Notes: a model not told the origin generated them from the sequence alone. DNA of 62,598 bases from an uncultured Roseburia sp. (GCA_947642555.1 CANRSX010000028.1:1-62598); one strand, 5' to 3'. Positions 1 to 8,499 are shown, counted from the first letter of the stretch. Made by a program: numbers and translations.

Positions 1-242
1 CTGCCGCTTTCTGCGGTCTTTGCGATACCGGTCTGGTATCTGAATCTGTTGTTTTCCTGTTTTTCTAAAATAAGTTGCTGTTTATAACGTTACCGTACCG
101 TTTGTTTCCTGCCGCCCTTCCGGTAAGCCGGGCAGTCTGTCTTTCTTCCGCTACAATGTCCTCACCGCCTTTCCTGTGCCGCATCAGGATTCTGATCCGG
201 GCTCCTGGGTCTGTCTTCCTGATGCTCGCTGTTCTGATTGAT

Positions 243-298
243 ATTCTTCTATTTGAAGAAGATGTTTGTATTTTATCGTCTTTTTCTGATCCTGTCAA
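243..298 (-). promoter_or_regulatory. Promoter plus CTTC-N8-GAAGAAT element, firing left out of the window
   Basis: On the minus strand there is a -35 TTGACA (293-298), a 17-bp spacer and a -10 TAAAAT (270-275). Eight bases later comes CTTCTTCAAATAGAAGAAT (243-261), whose TTCTTC and GAAGAA arms are a perfect inverted repeat. The same -35/17/-10/8/CTTC-N8-GAAGAAT layout precedes both tail-fibre genes in this window (9665-9720 and 61299-61354). No convincing gene start is seen between 242 and 1, so the transcript probably serves something left of the window through a long leader. The remaining bases 1-242 show nothing else I can support. Confidence 0.6.
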
Positions 299-339
299 GA
301 GGTTTTTTAAAAATATTTCTTCAAAATGAATATTTTCTT

Positions 340-504
340 GTTACAGTTCACTCGTCAGCCAATATGGAGATAATCACATGCTTGCATGATGATTTCTCCA
401 TTTGTGCTGACGTAGGGAACGCCCGTTTATGAGCAAAGTTAGCTGCGAAGCAGCGGGAAAGCGCTGTAAGCGCCTTTGCGAATGGCGTGGGAGTGAACTG
501 TAAC
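340..504. repeat. Structured inverted-repeat element (possible MITE-like repeat or structured RNA)
   Basis: A perfect 14-bp inverted repeat closes the element: GTTACAGTTCACTC (340-353) and GAGTGAACTGTAAC (491-504). Inside it lie nested stems. CGTCAGC (353-359) pairs with GCTGACG (406-412), TGGAGA (365-370) with TCTCCA (395-400), and AATCA (372-376) with TGATT (390-394). Further hairpins are GCTGC-GAA-GCAGC and GCGCT-GTA-AGCGC. No coding potential was recognised. It sits just after the holin stop codon and before the left-edge promoter, so it may also end transcription of the lysis operon, although there is no clear U-tract. No target-site duplication was evident. Confidence 0.55.
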
Positions 505-512
505 TATTTCCC

Positions 513-740
513 TTATTCCACAGTGACTTCCGGAAGACCGGCGAGCGACGTCAGCAGCGACAGTATGCCGGCAAGCACTGACGCGGACATGACATACCGC
601 CAGTCTGCCTGTCCCATGACCGCTGCTGTTCCGATTGCGGCAACTGCCGCCTGCGCAGTTGTCCTTACTGCCCGTATGCCGGCAGCTTTCAGCCATTTTA
701 CCGTGTCTGTCGACGGCGGAAATACGTTGTTCCTTCGCAT
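513..740 (-). CDS. Phage holin (r1t-like)
   Basis: A small membrane protein of about 75 aa that would form holes in the cytoplasmic membrane so that the amidase encoded upstream can reach peptidoglycan. The body reads as an amphipathic N-terminus (TVKWLKAAGIRAVRTTAQA), then a hydrophobic pair of segments around AVAAIGTAAVMG and VLAGILSLLTSLAGLP, ending in a short acidic tail. This pattern fits r1t-type phage holins. An in-frame ATG at 755 exists, but GGAGGG lies between it and the ATG at 740, so 740 is the likely start. It is the last gene of the leftward operon, 34 bp after the XhlA-like gene. Function is inferred from resemblance and context. Confidence 0.75.
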   Translation of the reverse strand: MRRNNVFPPSTDTVKWLKAAGIRAVRTTAQAAVAAIGTAAVMGQADWRYVMSASVLAGILSLLTSLAGLPEVTVE

Positions 741-774
741 ATTTTTTCCCTCCATTCGTTTTTTGCCATTTTTC

Positions 775-1107
775 CTACAGATACTGTACTGCCATAAACG
801 CCAGCCCGGTCACAAGCGCTCCTGTGACGGTACTGATGACGGTCGTGACAGCCGTGTTTTTATAGTGTCTCATATCCTTTGCCGGGAGACGTTCCAGTTC
901 ATCCACTCTTGTGTCCAGCCGGTCAATTTTTCCATCCATGCCGGCAACCGCGTCGTTTGTATGCCGGATCTCCTCGACCAGCCGGATCATTGTTTCGGAC
1001 ATTGCGTGTATCTCCTGCACGACCGTTTCCAGTCGTTCCAGCCGGTGCGTATTGGATTTTAACCGTTCCTCCGCCCGGGTCAGTCTCTGCAGATAGTCGT
1101 CCTCCAT
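775..1107 (-). CDS. XhlA-like (haemolysin XhlA family) membrane-anchored coiled-coil protein
   Basis: About 110 aa. The first 85 residues are charged and heptad-like (YLQRLTRAEERL, LERLETVVQEI, KIDRLDTRVDELERLP), followed by one C-terminal transmembrane segment (AVTTVISTVTGALVTGLAF). This is the layout of XhlA proteins, which work with holins in defective-prophage lysis modules such as PBSX. An upstream in-frame start at 1140 is disfavoured because AAAGGAGGG is placed correctly for the ATG at 1107. It lies between the S74 tail gene and the holin gene with short gaps (45 and 34 bp), consistent with one transcript. Its role in lysis is inferred from family and position. Confidence 0.7.
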   Translation of the reverse strand: MEDDYLQRLTRAEERLKSNTHRLERLETVVQEIHAMSETMIRLVEEIRHTNDAVAGMDGKIDRLDTRVDELERLPAKDMRHYKNTAVTTVISTVTGALVTGLAFMAVQYL

Positions 1108-1152
1108 GCCGTTTCCCTCCTTTCTGCGCTGCGCCGGCATGCCGTGCGCTGT

Positions 1153-3189
1153 TTATGTGACGGACGCTGCACGCGCCTCGAGCGCACGGATCCGTTTGTC
1201 CTGGGACTGCACCGTGGCGATCAGATCCGCGATGAGCTCCAGGTAGTTCACCGTCATCCGGGTTTCCTCCCCGTAGGGGATATCCTCCGAGCAGAGCGCC
1301 CAGTCCGGGTCGGGCAGTGTTTTCTTTACCTCCTGCGCGATCAGTCCGTGCCGGATTTTTTCTTCCGGGTCATAGTCGTAGCGGAAGCGGCAGGGCTTCT
1401 GCGCGTAGAGGAATGCAGCCGCCTCTTCGGGGTCGAGAGGCTCCACCCCGTGCTTTAGTCTGCGGTCGGAGTAGCTTTCCCAGCCGTAGGAGGAGATGCC
1501 CTTGCCGCTGTCGGTTAGCATGGCTACCACGCCTCCCGGGGCATGTACACTGACCTGGGAGTACTGGAAGATGGCCGACCGTTCCCCGGCAGTGGCTTTC
1601 ATGCCGTCCGTTCCCATCTCGGCGCTGATCCCGCCGGAGCGGGAGAGCTTTATGATCCCGGACTTTGACTCCGCGGACTGGATGTTGATGCTCCCATTTG
1701 TCATGTTGACGTCCGCATTTTTTACGGACAGGGCTCCATTGTGGTCTATCACGGTGTTTTCATTTGCCGTGACAACGCCGTTTAAGCTGATTTTTCCTGC
1801 ATCGATTTTTACCATCTCCGCGGTCTGGTTGATCTCGGAGATGATGTTATTTTTTGCGACCTTTGTCGTCACCTCCTGCGCGGTGACGGTCAGACGGGCG
1901 GAGAGCTCCTCCTCCGTTTTCTGCGCGCGTCCCGCCTCGAGCGTGATGCGCTCCACGTTCTGGGTGATCTGCGTCTGCAGGTTTTTTTCCACGTCCGTGA
2001 GCGTTGATTTTGTCTCGTCCACGCTGCGCTCCAGCAGGTTGGTAACGCCTTTTAACTGACGGATGGAGCGGTTGACGGAGTGCATTTTTTCCGTGTATTC
2101 CTCCGCGCCGTCCGCATGGTACGTATCCCGCAGGGAACGGATTCCTTTTAAGGTGCGGGAGAGCACGTAGCTTTCGATGATTTCATAGCGCGTGCTGAGA
2201 CGGATGGCGTCGCCGGGCTCCGTGCAGGGGTTTCCTTTTGCCTCCGCCGTATACGGGCGGTAGCGGATACCGCGGATCACATCGAAGAGACGCTCCGCGA
2301 TCTGCCCCAGCTCATCCGCGTGTTTTCCGTACGCGAGGAAGTTGTCTTCCACGATGTAGCAGTTGTCCCCGTCGCCTGCGATCGCGCCGATATCGTCTTT
2401 TTTCTCCCGGATCTGCAGTTTTCCGATCGGATGCGTGACATAGTCCTCGTACCGGCAGCTGATGTAGTGGCTTTTCGGGATCCTGCGGGAGTCCGGTTCG
2501 GCCGGGTACAGGTCTTCGCCGGGATACAGATCGTTTCGCGGGTACAGCCCCTGGATCGGATTTTTTAAACAGATATACCGGAAGCGCCCGTCCCGGCCGA
2601 TACGGCCGAAGCATCCGTTCAGCTCGCAGAGGGCGTTCAGCACATCCCGTCCGCTTAAGGATTCCGGCTCTATGGTTTTTGCCACGGTCATTCCGTCGTT
2701 CGGGAGCTCTGTCTCTTCCTGCGCAATCCCGAAGTGTGCAAAGAAGCTGTCACGGAACTGCCGTAGGGTTACGGTGCTGTTTTCCGTCGGGAGCAGCGTG
2801 TGATACCAGTCCGCCGCTTCCGCGTTCAGCAGGTCATACATCGCGTCGTATGCGGTGATATCTCTGCGCGTCCGGTCTGCTGAGAGCTGGTCGGACGCCA
2901 CTTTATAGCGGCCGAGCGGAAAACGCTTTACCGGATCCCCTTCCGGCAGCAGCTCCACGGTGAGCCACTGCCCGTACAGCGGGCGCATCAGGCCTGCGGT
3001 CTGGAATTTTAGGGTCGACGCCTCACAGCAGCCGAAGCGCAGCTCCTGTCCGGTGCACAGGCTCTCATGGATCTCCATGCTTTCCGCGATCAGATCCGTG
3101 TTGGTGAGGACGCCGCCGTCGTATGTGATGCGGAGCTGTTTCTCCACGTTGTCGCGCAGAAAGAGCTCCTCATAGGGATATTCAGCCAT
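1153..3189 (-). CDS. Phage tail/spike structural protein with C-terminal S74 intramolecular chaperone domain
   Basis: About 678 aa. The N-terminal third resembles phage tail-tip or baseplate proteins of Firmicutes siphophages. The middle is a long alpha-helical then repetitive region (SVDETKSTLTDVEKNLQ, later Asn/Ser-rich beta-type repeats). The C-terminus has the peptidase S74 signature: SDRRLKHGVEPL with the Ser and Lys expected for self-cleavage, then IRHGLIAQEV and a final coiled coil (VQSQDKRIRALEAR). S74 domains help trimeric fibres fold and then cut themselves off. The start at 3189 is chosen over 3225 because AGGAGGT lies 7 bases before it. It overlaps the DUF6711-like gene by 8 bp. 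The exact part of the virion is uncertain. Confidence 0.8.
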   Translation of the reverse strand: MAEYPYEELFLRDNVEKQLRITYDGGVLTNTDLIAESMEIHESLCTGQELRFGCCEASTLKFQTAGLMRPLYGQWLTVELLPEGDPVKRFPLGRYKVASDQLSADRTRRDITAYDAMYDLLNAEAADWYHTLLPTENSTVTLRQFRDSFFAHFGIAQEETELPNDGMTVAKTIEPESLSGRDVLNALCELNGCFGRIGRDGRFRYICLKNPIQGLYPRNDLYPGEDLYPAEPDSRRIPKSHYISCRYEDYVTHPIGKLQIREKKDDIGAIAGDGDNCYIVEDNFLAYGKHADELGQIAERLFDVIRGIRYRPYTAEAKGNPCTEPGDAIRLSTRYEIIESYVLSRTLKGIRSLRDTYHADGAEEYTEKMHSVNRSIRQLKGVTNLLERSVDETKSTLTDVEKNLQTQITQNVERITLEAGRAQKTEEELSARLTVTAQEVTTKVAKNNIISEINQTAEMVKIDAGKISLNGVVTANENTVIDHNGALSVKNADVNMTNGSINIQSAESKSGIIKLSRSGGISAEMGTDGMKATAGERSAIFQYSQVSVHAPGGVVAMLTDSGKGISSYGWESYSDRRLKHGVEPLDPEEAAAFLYAQKPCRFRYDYDPEEKIRHGLIAQEVKKTLPDPDWALCSEDIPYGEETRMTVNYLELIADLIATVQSQDKRIRALEARAASVT

Positions 3190-3601
3190 CGTATGCACCT
3201 CCTGTCCATGTGAAGCGTATCGCATTATACCAGACCGTGTCGCCGGAGATCCGGTAGACGGAAGGCGTCACGTCCGCAAGGCGCGCGCTCTGCGTGACAT
3301 AGCCGCCGGTTTCCGGTATGTATGCCGTGACTGTGCTCCTGCGTGTCGCGGCCTCCGTGTAGTTTGCGCGGATCCGTGCCATCAGGGCTTCGAATTCCTC
3401 ACCGGTGAGCAGGGCGGGGGTCTCGAAGGAGACGTTTAAAATTTTCGGCTCCGCCGTCTCGATGTGCTCGCAGCCGTTGGCGTCCGTGTAGGTGTCCATG
3501 GTGCGCAGGCTTACGCCTGCCTGGTAGCTGTCGGAGCGGATGTAGCGGTCCGCCGGTATGATGTAGTCCCCGATTTTTAATAAAAATCCATTGTATGACA
3601 T
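3182..3601 (-). CDS. DUF6711-like phage tail protein
   Basis: A 139-aa protein starting SYNGFLLKIGDYIIPADRYI, with DTYTDANGCEHIETAEPK in the middle and VWYNAIRFTWTGGAYDG at the end. This spacing of features matches small DUF6711-type proteins found between tail genes in Clostridia and Lactobacillales phages. In phage tail operons such a gene sits just before the large tail-tip or spike gene, as it does here. No enzymatic motif is visible. The start has AAGGAAG upstream, and the end overlaps the next gene by 8 bp, implying translational coupling. The family name is from memory of similar sequences and is moderately certain. Confidence 0.65.
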   Translation of the reverse strand: MSYNGFLLKIGDYIIPADRYIRSDSYQAGVSLRTMDTYTDANGCEHIETAEPKILNVSFETPALLTGEEFEALMARIRANYTEAATRRSTVTAYIPETGGYVTQSARLADVTPSVYRISGDTVWYNAIRFTWTGGAYDG

Positions 3602-3621
3602 GTTGTTTCACTTCCTTTCTG

Positions 3622-4383
3622 TTATGCTTTTACAATGACTGCGTCAATACCCTCCGCCTGAAGCTGTTTCCGCAGGCGTTCGGCGTTTGTGCGGCTGGTG
3701 AACGCGCCGTACTGGCGGATGACCTGCACACGGTAGAGGGTTTTTCCGCTGCTGTCCGGCGTCTGCGGGGCGGCTGGCGCTGCTGGGCTGTTCGCGGAAG
3801 GTGTTTCCTGCACTGCCGGACTTCCAGATGTCTGAGCCACCGCCCGCTGTCCGGTGATCCCGTAAACGATGGCGGCGGCCATTTTCTGGCAGTCGTACCG
3901 TTCCGCATCGTCCCGGTCGTCCACAAAGCAGCATTCCACCAGCACCGCCGGGGCCTTTGTGTGTCTTAATACGTACAGCCCGGGGTTTACCTTTACGCCG
4001 CGGTTGCGGTACCCATCTGCGGATATGGCCTTACAGATGGCTTCCGCGTATTTTTTTGCAGGACTCGTGACGCTGTAAACCCAGGCCTCCGTCCCGGTGG
4101 TTGTTCCGTTTCCGGAGGCGTCTTTTGCCCCGGCGTTGAAATGGATCGATACGTCCAGATCCACGGTGTGCGCGTTGCATGCGGCTACGATCTTTTTTAA
4201 GACATCTGTCTGATTCTTTCCGTTTTCGCAGGTGCAGTCGTGGACTGTGTGGCCCAGCTGCCGCAGCTGACGGATGACTTCGTCTTTTACCCTGCGGGCC
4301 TCGGTGGACTCACGGAGGAGGCCGATGGCGCCGCAGGCGGTTCTGCCGTCCGGATTGTGGCCGGCGTGTATGTTGATGTTCAT
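3622..4383 (-). CDS. N-acetylmuramoyl-L-alanine amidase (Amidase_3) with SPOR-like C-terminus
   Basis: A 253-aa endolysin-like enzyme that cuts the amide bond between muramic acid and the stem peptide. The Amidase_3 metal site is visible: His in INIHAGHNPD (about residue 6-8), Glu in GLLRESTEA, His in SIHFNAG (about residue 82) and the catalytic Glu in VLVECCFVDD. After a Ser/Ala/Pro-rich linker (about 185-210) there is an SPOR-type repeat (LYRVQVIRQYGAF, AERLRKQLQAEGIDAVIV) that would bind cell wall. There is no signal peptide, so it needs the holin. It sits before the tail genes rather than after them, an unusual order for a phage. Confidence 0.88.
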   Translation of the reverse strand: MNINIHAGHNPDGRTACGAIGLLRESTEARRVKDEVIRQLRQLGHTVHDCTCENGKNQTDVLKKIVAACNAHTVDLDVSIHFNAGAKDASGNGTTTGTEAWVYSVTSPAKKYAEAICKAISADGYRNRGVKVNPGLYVLRHTKAPAVLVECCFVDDRDDAERYDCQKMAAAIVYGITGQRAVAQTSGSPAVQETPSANSPAAPAAPQTPDSSGKTLYRVQVIRQYGAFTSRTNAERLRKQLQAEGIDAVIVKA

Positions 4384-4418
4384 GATAGTTGCTCCTTTCG
4401 TTTTCTCTCAATCGGCGC

Positions 4419-5159
4419 TTATACGCTGATCGCATTCAGTGTGTTTTCCGCCTCTTCCCTGGCGTAATAATTTTTTGCTCCATATACGGCTGTCGCCGGA
4501 TCATAGATCTGATTCGAATCCCCGTTGCTCTGGTACTGATTCGGGCACGGCCCGTTGCTTAACACAACATTTGATTTGTACACATTTCCGTTGTACTGGT
4601 TCGGGCAGCTTCCGTTTCCACAGGCAATACAGGAATTATACTGGTCGATACATGCCGTATTCGAGTTATTGCCGTGGGTATTCATACCGCCGAAACCATT
4701 GGGATATGTCCCGTTTCCGTGCTGTCCGTTGTACTGGGATCCGTTTGTTTTTACGACATTCTGATTCACCTCATTCTGATGATACTGGTTCTGGTGAGTC
4801 AGATTCGTCTTGTACTGGTTACTGTTTCTCCCGCTGTTCGTACACGCGGTCTGACAGGTAATGTTCGCGCACACTCGAAGCAGCGATACCACATTGTCCT
4901 GTATGGCATCGTGATCCGCCATCCGGATCATCTGCTGAGCGTCTATGCCAGACTGGTCAACAGCCGTATAATCCGACAGAATCAGGTATTTATTCGCGGA
5001 CCGGGCGCCGGAAATATGCTGCAGGAGAGAGCGGACATCCGCTGCCGGGCTTCTCGTCGTCCCGGAGGAAGCGATTGACGTCAGCCCGGTTCTTCTCCTT
5101 GCGACATTGATGGCCTCCCACCATTTTTTATATTCCGTATCGCTTAATACTGTCCCCAT
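4419..5159 (-). CDS. Asn/Gln/Tyr/Cys-rich repeat protein; candidate substrate of the two radical SAM enzymes
   Basis: A 246-aa protein of no family I recognise. Residues 1-95 are ordinary and globular-looking (TEYKKWWEAINVARRRTGL, SLLQHISGARSANKYLILSD). Residues about 97-222 are low complexity and rich in Asn, Gly, Gln and Tyr, with six [NSD]-Q-Y motifs (Tyr at about 116, 126, 143, 174, 189, 209), for example PNQYNGN and PNQYQSN. There are eight cysteines, three at 97-106 and five at 170-205 (CGNGSCPNQY). A short charged tail follows. The start at 5159 is chosen over GTG 5168 because GGAGG lies 10 bases before it. A leader plus repetitive core beside two radical SAM genes suggests a peptide-modification substrate; a tail-tip adhesin is an alternative. 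Confidence 0.6.
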   Translation of the reverse strand: MGTVLSDTEYKKWWEAINVARRRTGLTSIASSGTTRSPAADVRSLLQHISGARSANKYLILSDYTAVDQSGIDAQQMIRMADHDAIQDNVVSLLRVCANITCQTACTNSGRNSNQYKTNLTHQNQYHQNEVNQNVVKTNGSQYNGQHGNGTYPNGFGGMNTHGNNSNTACIDQYNSCIACGNGSCPNQYNGNVYKSNVVLSNGPCPNQYQSNGDSNQIYDPATAVYGAKNYYAREEAENTLNAISV

Positions 5160-5164
5160 TGGTC

Positions 5165-5767
5165 TCACACCTCCTTTGCATCATGTTCTTTTAATGCGCG
5201 GAGGTAGGCTTCCGAATAAATTTCCTCAGACTCATCCGTATAGATATCCTCGTAGAAGCTTCTGATTTCCTTTTTCACATACCCTTCGCTGTCAATCAGC
5301 ACCTCGCGCACATAATTTTTTTTCATAAAGGTATCCGGCGTACGCACCGTCAGGTTGGTTACCTTTCCCGGCTCCGGCAGCTCGAATTCCCCGTTCCTCG
5401 GGATATAGCGCACCGGTTCGCGGACCCCTCCCGCGCCGGAGGCGTTACCCTCCGCACTCTGTCCCTGACACTCCGAGAGGATTTCGTGCCGCAGCAGGTG
5501 GCGCGTGATCTTCTGATACGCTTCCTCCAGCAGCATCATCAATACCGGCGGATAATCGGAATCATCGTGATGCTTCAGATACATCAGCATTCCGACAATC
5601 TGCGTATCCCTGATCTCCGTGTCCGGGTTATCCAGAAAATCCATCAGGATCACGGAAATTTCCTGTAGTACGGCCGTGTCAATTACATTTGTATCCATCA
5701 GTGAAAGCGCTGTCTCGCTCACCGACCGGACAAGATCTCTGTTGCCATATGTTCCCAGTAATTCCAT
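5165..5767 (-). CDS. Unknown 200-aa protein between radical SAM and repeat-protein genes
   Basis: I do not recognise this family. The first half (about 1-95) is predicted helical and acidic (SETALSLMDTNVIDTAVLQEI, VLMMLLEEAYQKITRHLLRH). A Gly/Ala-rich linker follows (SAEGNASGAGG), then a beta-like region (VRYIPRNGEFELPEPGKVTNLTVRTPDTF) and an acidic helical C-terminus (YEDIYTDESEEIYSEAYL). The start at 5767 has AAGGAG 9 bases upstream and lies inside the 3' end of the radical SAM gene (49-bp overlap). Its stop is 5 bp before the repeat-protein start, so the three genes are tightly coupled. It could be a partner or recognition protein for the radical SAM enzymes, or a structural component; this is inference. 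Confidence 0.55.
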   Translation of the reverse strand: MELLGTYGNRDLVRSVSETALSLMDTNVIDTAVLQEISVILMDFLDNPDTEIRDTQIVGMLMYLKHHDDSDYPPVLMMLLEEAYQKITRHLLRHEILSECQGQSAEGNASGAGGVREPVRYIPRNGEFELPEPGKVTNLTVRTPDTFMKKNYVREVLIDSEGYVKKEIRSFYEDIYTDESEEIYSEAYLRALKEHDAKEV

Positions 5768-7134
5768 AAATTTGGTTCTCCTTTCTTTAACTGCATCAGT
5801 TTATCTTTGATATGTGCCACAAAGACGAGAATCGACGGATCCCCGCAGGTTTCTCCCGCCTCAAACAGACCGATTCTGGTATATTTGACATACAGGTAGA
5901 TCACCCTGGCTTTCATCATCATACAGACCGACTCACAGGGTTTTAAAATCTCACCGGAGGCTTCATACTGCGCTCCGAGACAGCCCCGGTTACAGAAATA
6001 TGCGATGGGACATTTCTCGCATCCCATGACGCTGTGAAAGGTCTGGTTTAAAATCAGCTGCGCCAGCTGAACATTGTTTGCGTCAAGTCCTGTAATCTTA
6101 CCGTCTTCCACACGGTATTTTCCGTAAAGAAACGGATCGTAGCAGGTGCGGTGGCACGGCCCGATGGCGAGGTCTCCGCATCGCACAATCAGGGCGGAAT
6201 TGACCGAACAGTCAAAGCTGCACCCGGTATTGGTAAAAATGTACGGAAAATAACCCCTGACGCGGTTCATGGTCTGATTCGAAAATACATCCTTTGCAAA
6301 CGCAGTCAGATCTCCCTGCATCAGCTCATACAGGTCATAATCTACCATGTGATCCACGAATCTCAGATATTCCGCCACACTCTCCATGGTCCATTCGTCG
6401 TTGCGCACCTCCAGGTACATCCCGTATTCAAACGGGTTCAGCCCGTATTTGCGGAACATTTCCTGCCACCAGTCAAAATTCCGGACCCAGTTCCCGATGC
6501 CGTGCGCCGCCACCATCGGATGAAACGCATACTTCTCTTTTTTGCACAGGCGAAACAGCTCATCATAAAATACCTGATCGCGTTTTTTATTCTCGTGCTC
6601 CGCCACGAAGGACCGTTCCGATTCCTCCAGGTACAGACCGTCGATGGATGCGGAAAAGGAAAGACGACAGTTCACATCCTTAAACTTCTGTATGTACTCC
6701 TTTACCTTTGCATATTTTCCCGTATCCAAAATGAATGACATGTTCGACGGGATCAGAATGCTTTTCACCCCGAGTCCCCGGTCAATGTATGTAAGAATCA
6801 CATCAAAAACGTCATTCCCAAAGGCGCTTCCCCATATTTCCCCGGAAAACAGATCCAGACTGCGGATCACCATCGACTCGCTGATCAGATAGTCAAACAG
6901 GATCCTGATATTCCGAAGAATGGTATCCGGTCTGCGGATGGACTTCGGATAAAGTTCATCGCCCCGCTTCGCCAGATAGCAGTACTCGCATTTCTGATTA
7001 CAGTCCGCCGTCAGATTCAGCTCCAGGCAGGTCGCTTCGCTGTTGCGGTAATAAGCCTCATTCCGAAAGCTTCTGTAAAATGCATCGTTTAAAATATCGT
7101 ATAATAACGCCTCATTTTCTGATTCATATCCCAT
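5719..7134 (-). CDS. Radical SAM protein with SPASM-like C-terminal cysteines (second of pair)
   Basis: A 471-aa enzyme expected to use a [4Fe-4S] cluster and S-adenosylmethionine to start radical chemistry. The cluster motif CNQKCEYC is near residue 46-53, in a typical N-terminal setting (ATCLELNLTADCNQKCEYC). A Cys-rich C-terminal region resembling SPASM auxiliary-cluster domains follows: GCSFDC, IGPCHRTC, GCEKCPIAYFCNRGC and KPCESVC. Such domains are typical of peptide and protein maturases. The start at 7134 has GGAGGTGA upstream and overlaps the first radical SAM gene by 11 bp. The substrate is unknown; the Asn/Tyr/Cys-rich neighbour and the tail-fibre protein are the obvious candidates. 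Confidence 0.85.
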   Translation of the reverse strand: MGYESENEALLYDILNDAFYRSFRNEAYYRNSEATCLELNLTADCNQKCEYCYLAKRGDELYPKSIRRPDTILRNIRILFDYLISESMVIRSLDLFSGEIWGSAFGNDVFDVILTYIDRGLGVKSILIPSNMSFILDTGKYAKVKEYIQKFKDVNCRLSFSASIDGLYLEESERSFVAEHENKKRDQVFYDELFRLCKKEKYAFHPMVAAHGIGNWVRNFDWWQEMFRKYGLNPFEYGMYLEVRNDEWTMESVAEYLRFVDHMVDYDLYELMQGDLTAFAKDVFSNQTMNRVRGYFPYIFTNTGCSFDCSVNSALIVRCGDLAIGPCHRTCYDPFLYGKYRVEDGKITGLDANNVQLAQLILNQTFHSVMGCEKCPIAYFCNRGCLGAQYEASGEILKPCESVCMMMKARVIYLYVKYTRIGLFEAGETCGDPSILVFVAHIKDKLMQLKKGEPNLWNYWEHMATEILSGR

Positions 7135-8482
7135 GCTCTATCACCTCCATCGCTCCGTTTAGTAATAACCGGCAGATCCCCACCGGTATCATCGCCGCGC
7201 TCCCGGTGGTTCCGATATTATCCCGAAAGCAGTATGCCGTCGACACCTGTAAAAATCTTGCCGCCTTCGCCGCTTCCTTCGTATTGGTAAACCGTGGGGA
7301 AACCTGCCCGTTTTTTGCCAGCAGTGAAATCATCCCCGCCACGTTCGCCAGCTTCACGGAAGACACCGGATCATACGCGAAGCTGACGCACTTTTCATAT
7401 TCGTGATATTCCTGTTTTTTACGAATCAGATAATTGGATTTGCTCATAAAAAACCGGAAGTCCAGCGCGCTGTCCCTGTTTTTCTCCGCCTCTTTCTTAT
7501 ACTCCGTGATCAGATTCACAAAGCCGTTGTGACAGCAGGAAATGTAATCATAGGGGAGCAGCCCGATGGTCGACACCCCGGAACCGCATGCGCCGCAGCC
7601 GTTCATATACCCGGAACTCTCATAGGAGGGATTCTCCCTCGGCAGATACGGAAGAATCGTCCTGTAATAGCGGAAATGATTCTTCCCTTCCCTGTTTTCC
7701 CGCATGAGATCCGCACAGTACCGGCAGAACACCGCAAATTCTTTTCCGTCCTCCACTGTATGCGGGGACGGGGACGCCGTATTGGGCACCGCGAGGTTTA
7801 ACCTGGCATATTCTGCTGGGATCACACAGTTCTGCTGAAACTCCGTGAGAAACGCCTCGAAAAACCGGTAGTACCCGATGATGCGTTCCTTATCTTCGAT
7901 TAACGTCCGGACAATCTCACTGGTCAGTGTCGGTTTGAATCCGGCGGAAACCACCACATTATTTCCCGGCATCCCCAGCAACCGGTTTAACAGTCTGATG
8001 TATTCCGAAAAATGCGCCTGAAATTTTTTTGTCACTCCCGCCCCGCGCTGTGCATCGTTGATCGCCTCAGGCCCGTCCAAAGACAACTGTAGATAAAACT
8101 CAAATCTCCTCTCCGGATGGTTTTGTAAAATCCGGATGAGGCCTTCCACCTGCCTGTCCCATTCGGGATGGACAAAATTCGTCGACAGAAAAAACGAGGT
8201 CAGATTCGGATAAAATCCGATCAGTTTTTCCACCGTATCATATGCCCGGTCCAGCCGGAGCGCCGGTTCCCCGCCCCAGAATTCCACGCTTTTTAGCTGC
8301 GCGGGATCCGGAAACATCTCCTTCGCAAATTCAAAATAATAATCTCCCCGGAAGCTTTCATCCAGGATCTGGTCGATCTTTACCAGCGCCGGATTTTTGT
8401 CTATATAGCAGTACACACAGTTCAGGTTACAGACGGCCGTCGTATACAGTACCAGTGTCTGCCGTTGTGAAACCAGATTCAT
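7124..8482 (-). CDS. Radical SAM protein (first of pair)
   Basis: About 452 aa. The cluster motif CNLNCVYC appears at about residues 18-25 (LVLYTTAVCNLNCVYCYIDK), followed by a TIM-barrel pattern with FWGGEPALR, matching the radical SAM SAM-binding GGEP element. Near the C-terminus are GCGACGSG and SCCHNGF, possible auxiliary-cluster ligands as in SPASM/twitch maturases. The in-frame start at 8530 would overlap the fibre gene; GGGAGG before the ATG at 8482 makes this the better choice, 17 bp after the fibre stop. It is clearly different in sequence from the second radical SAM protein, so the pair probably does two steps or acts as a heterodimer. The substrate is not known. Confidence 0.83.
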   Translation of the reverse strand: MNLVSQRQTLVLYTTAVCNLNCVYCYIDKNPALVKIDQILDESFRGDYYFEFAKEMFPDPAQLKSVEFWGGEPALRLDRAYDTVEKLIGFYPNLTSFFLSTNFVHPEWDRQVEGLIRILQNHPERRFEFYLQLSLDGPEAINDAQRGAGVTKKFQAHFSEYIRLLNRLLGMPGNNVVVSAGFKPTLTSEIVRTLIEDKERIIGYYRFFEAFLTEFQQNCVIPAEYARLNLAVPNTASPSPHTVEDGKEFAVFCRYCADLMRENREGKNHFRYYRTILPYLPRENPSYESSGYMNGCGACGSGVSTIGLLPYDYISCCHNGFVNLITEYKKEAEKNRDSALDFRFFMSKSNYLIRKKQEYHEYEKCVSFAYDPVSSVKLANVAGMISLLAKNGQVSPRFTNTKEAAKAARFLQVSTAYCFRDNIGTTGSAAMIPVGICRLLLNGAMEVIEHGI

Positions 8483-8499
8483 CACAGACCACCTCCCCG

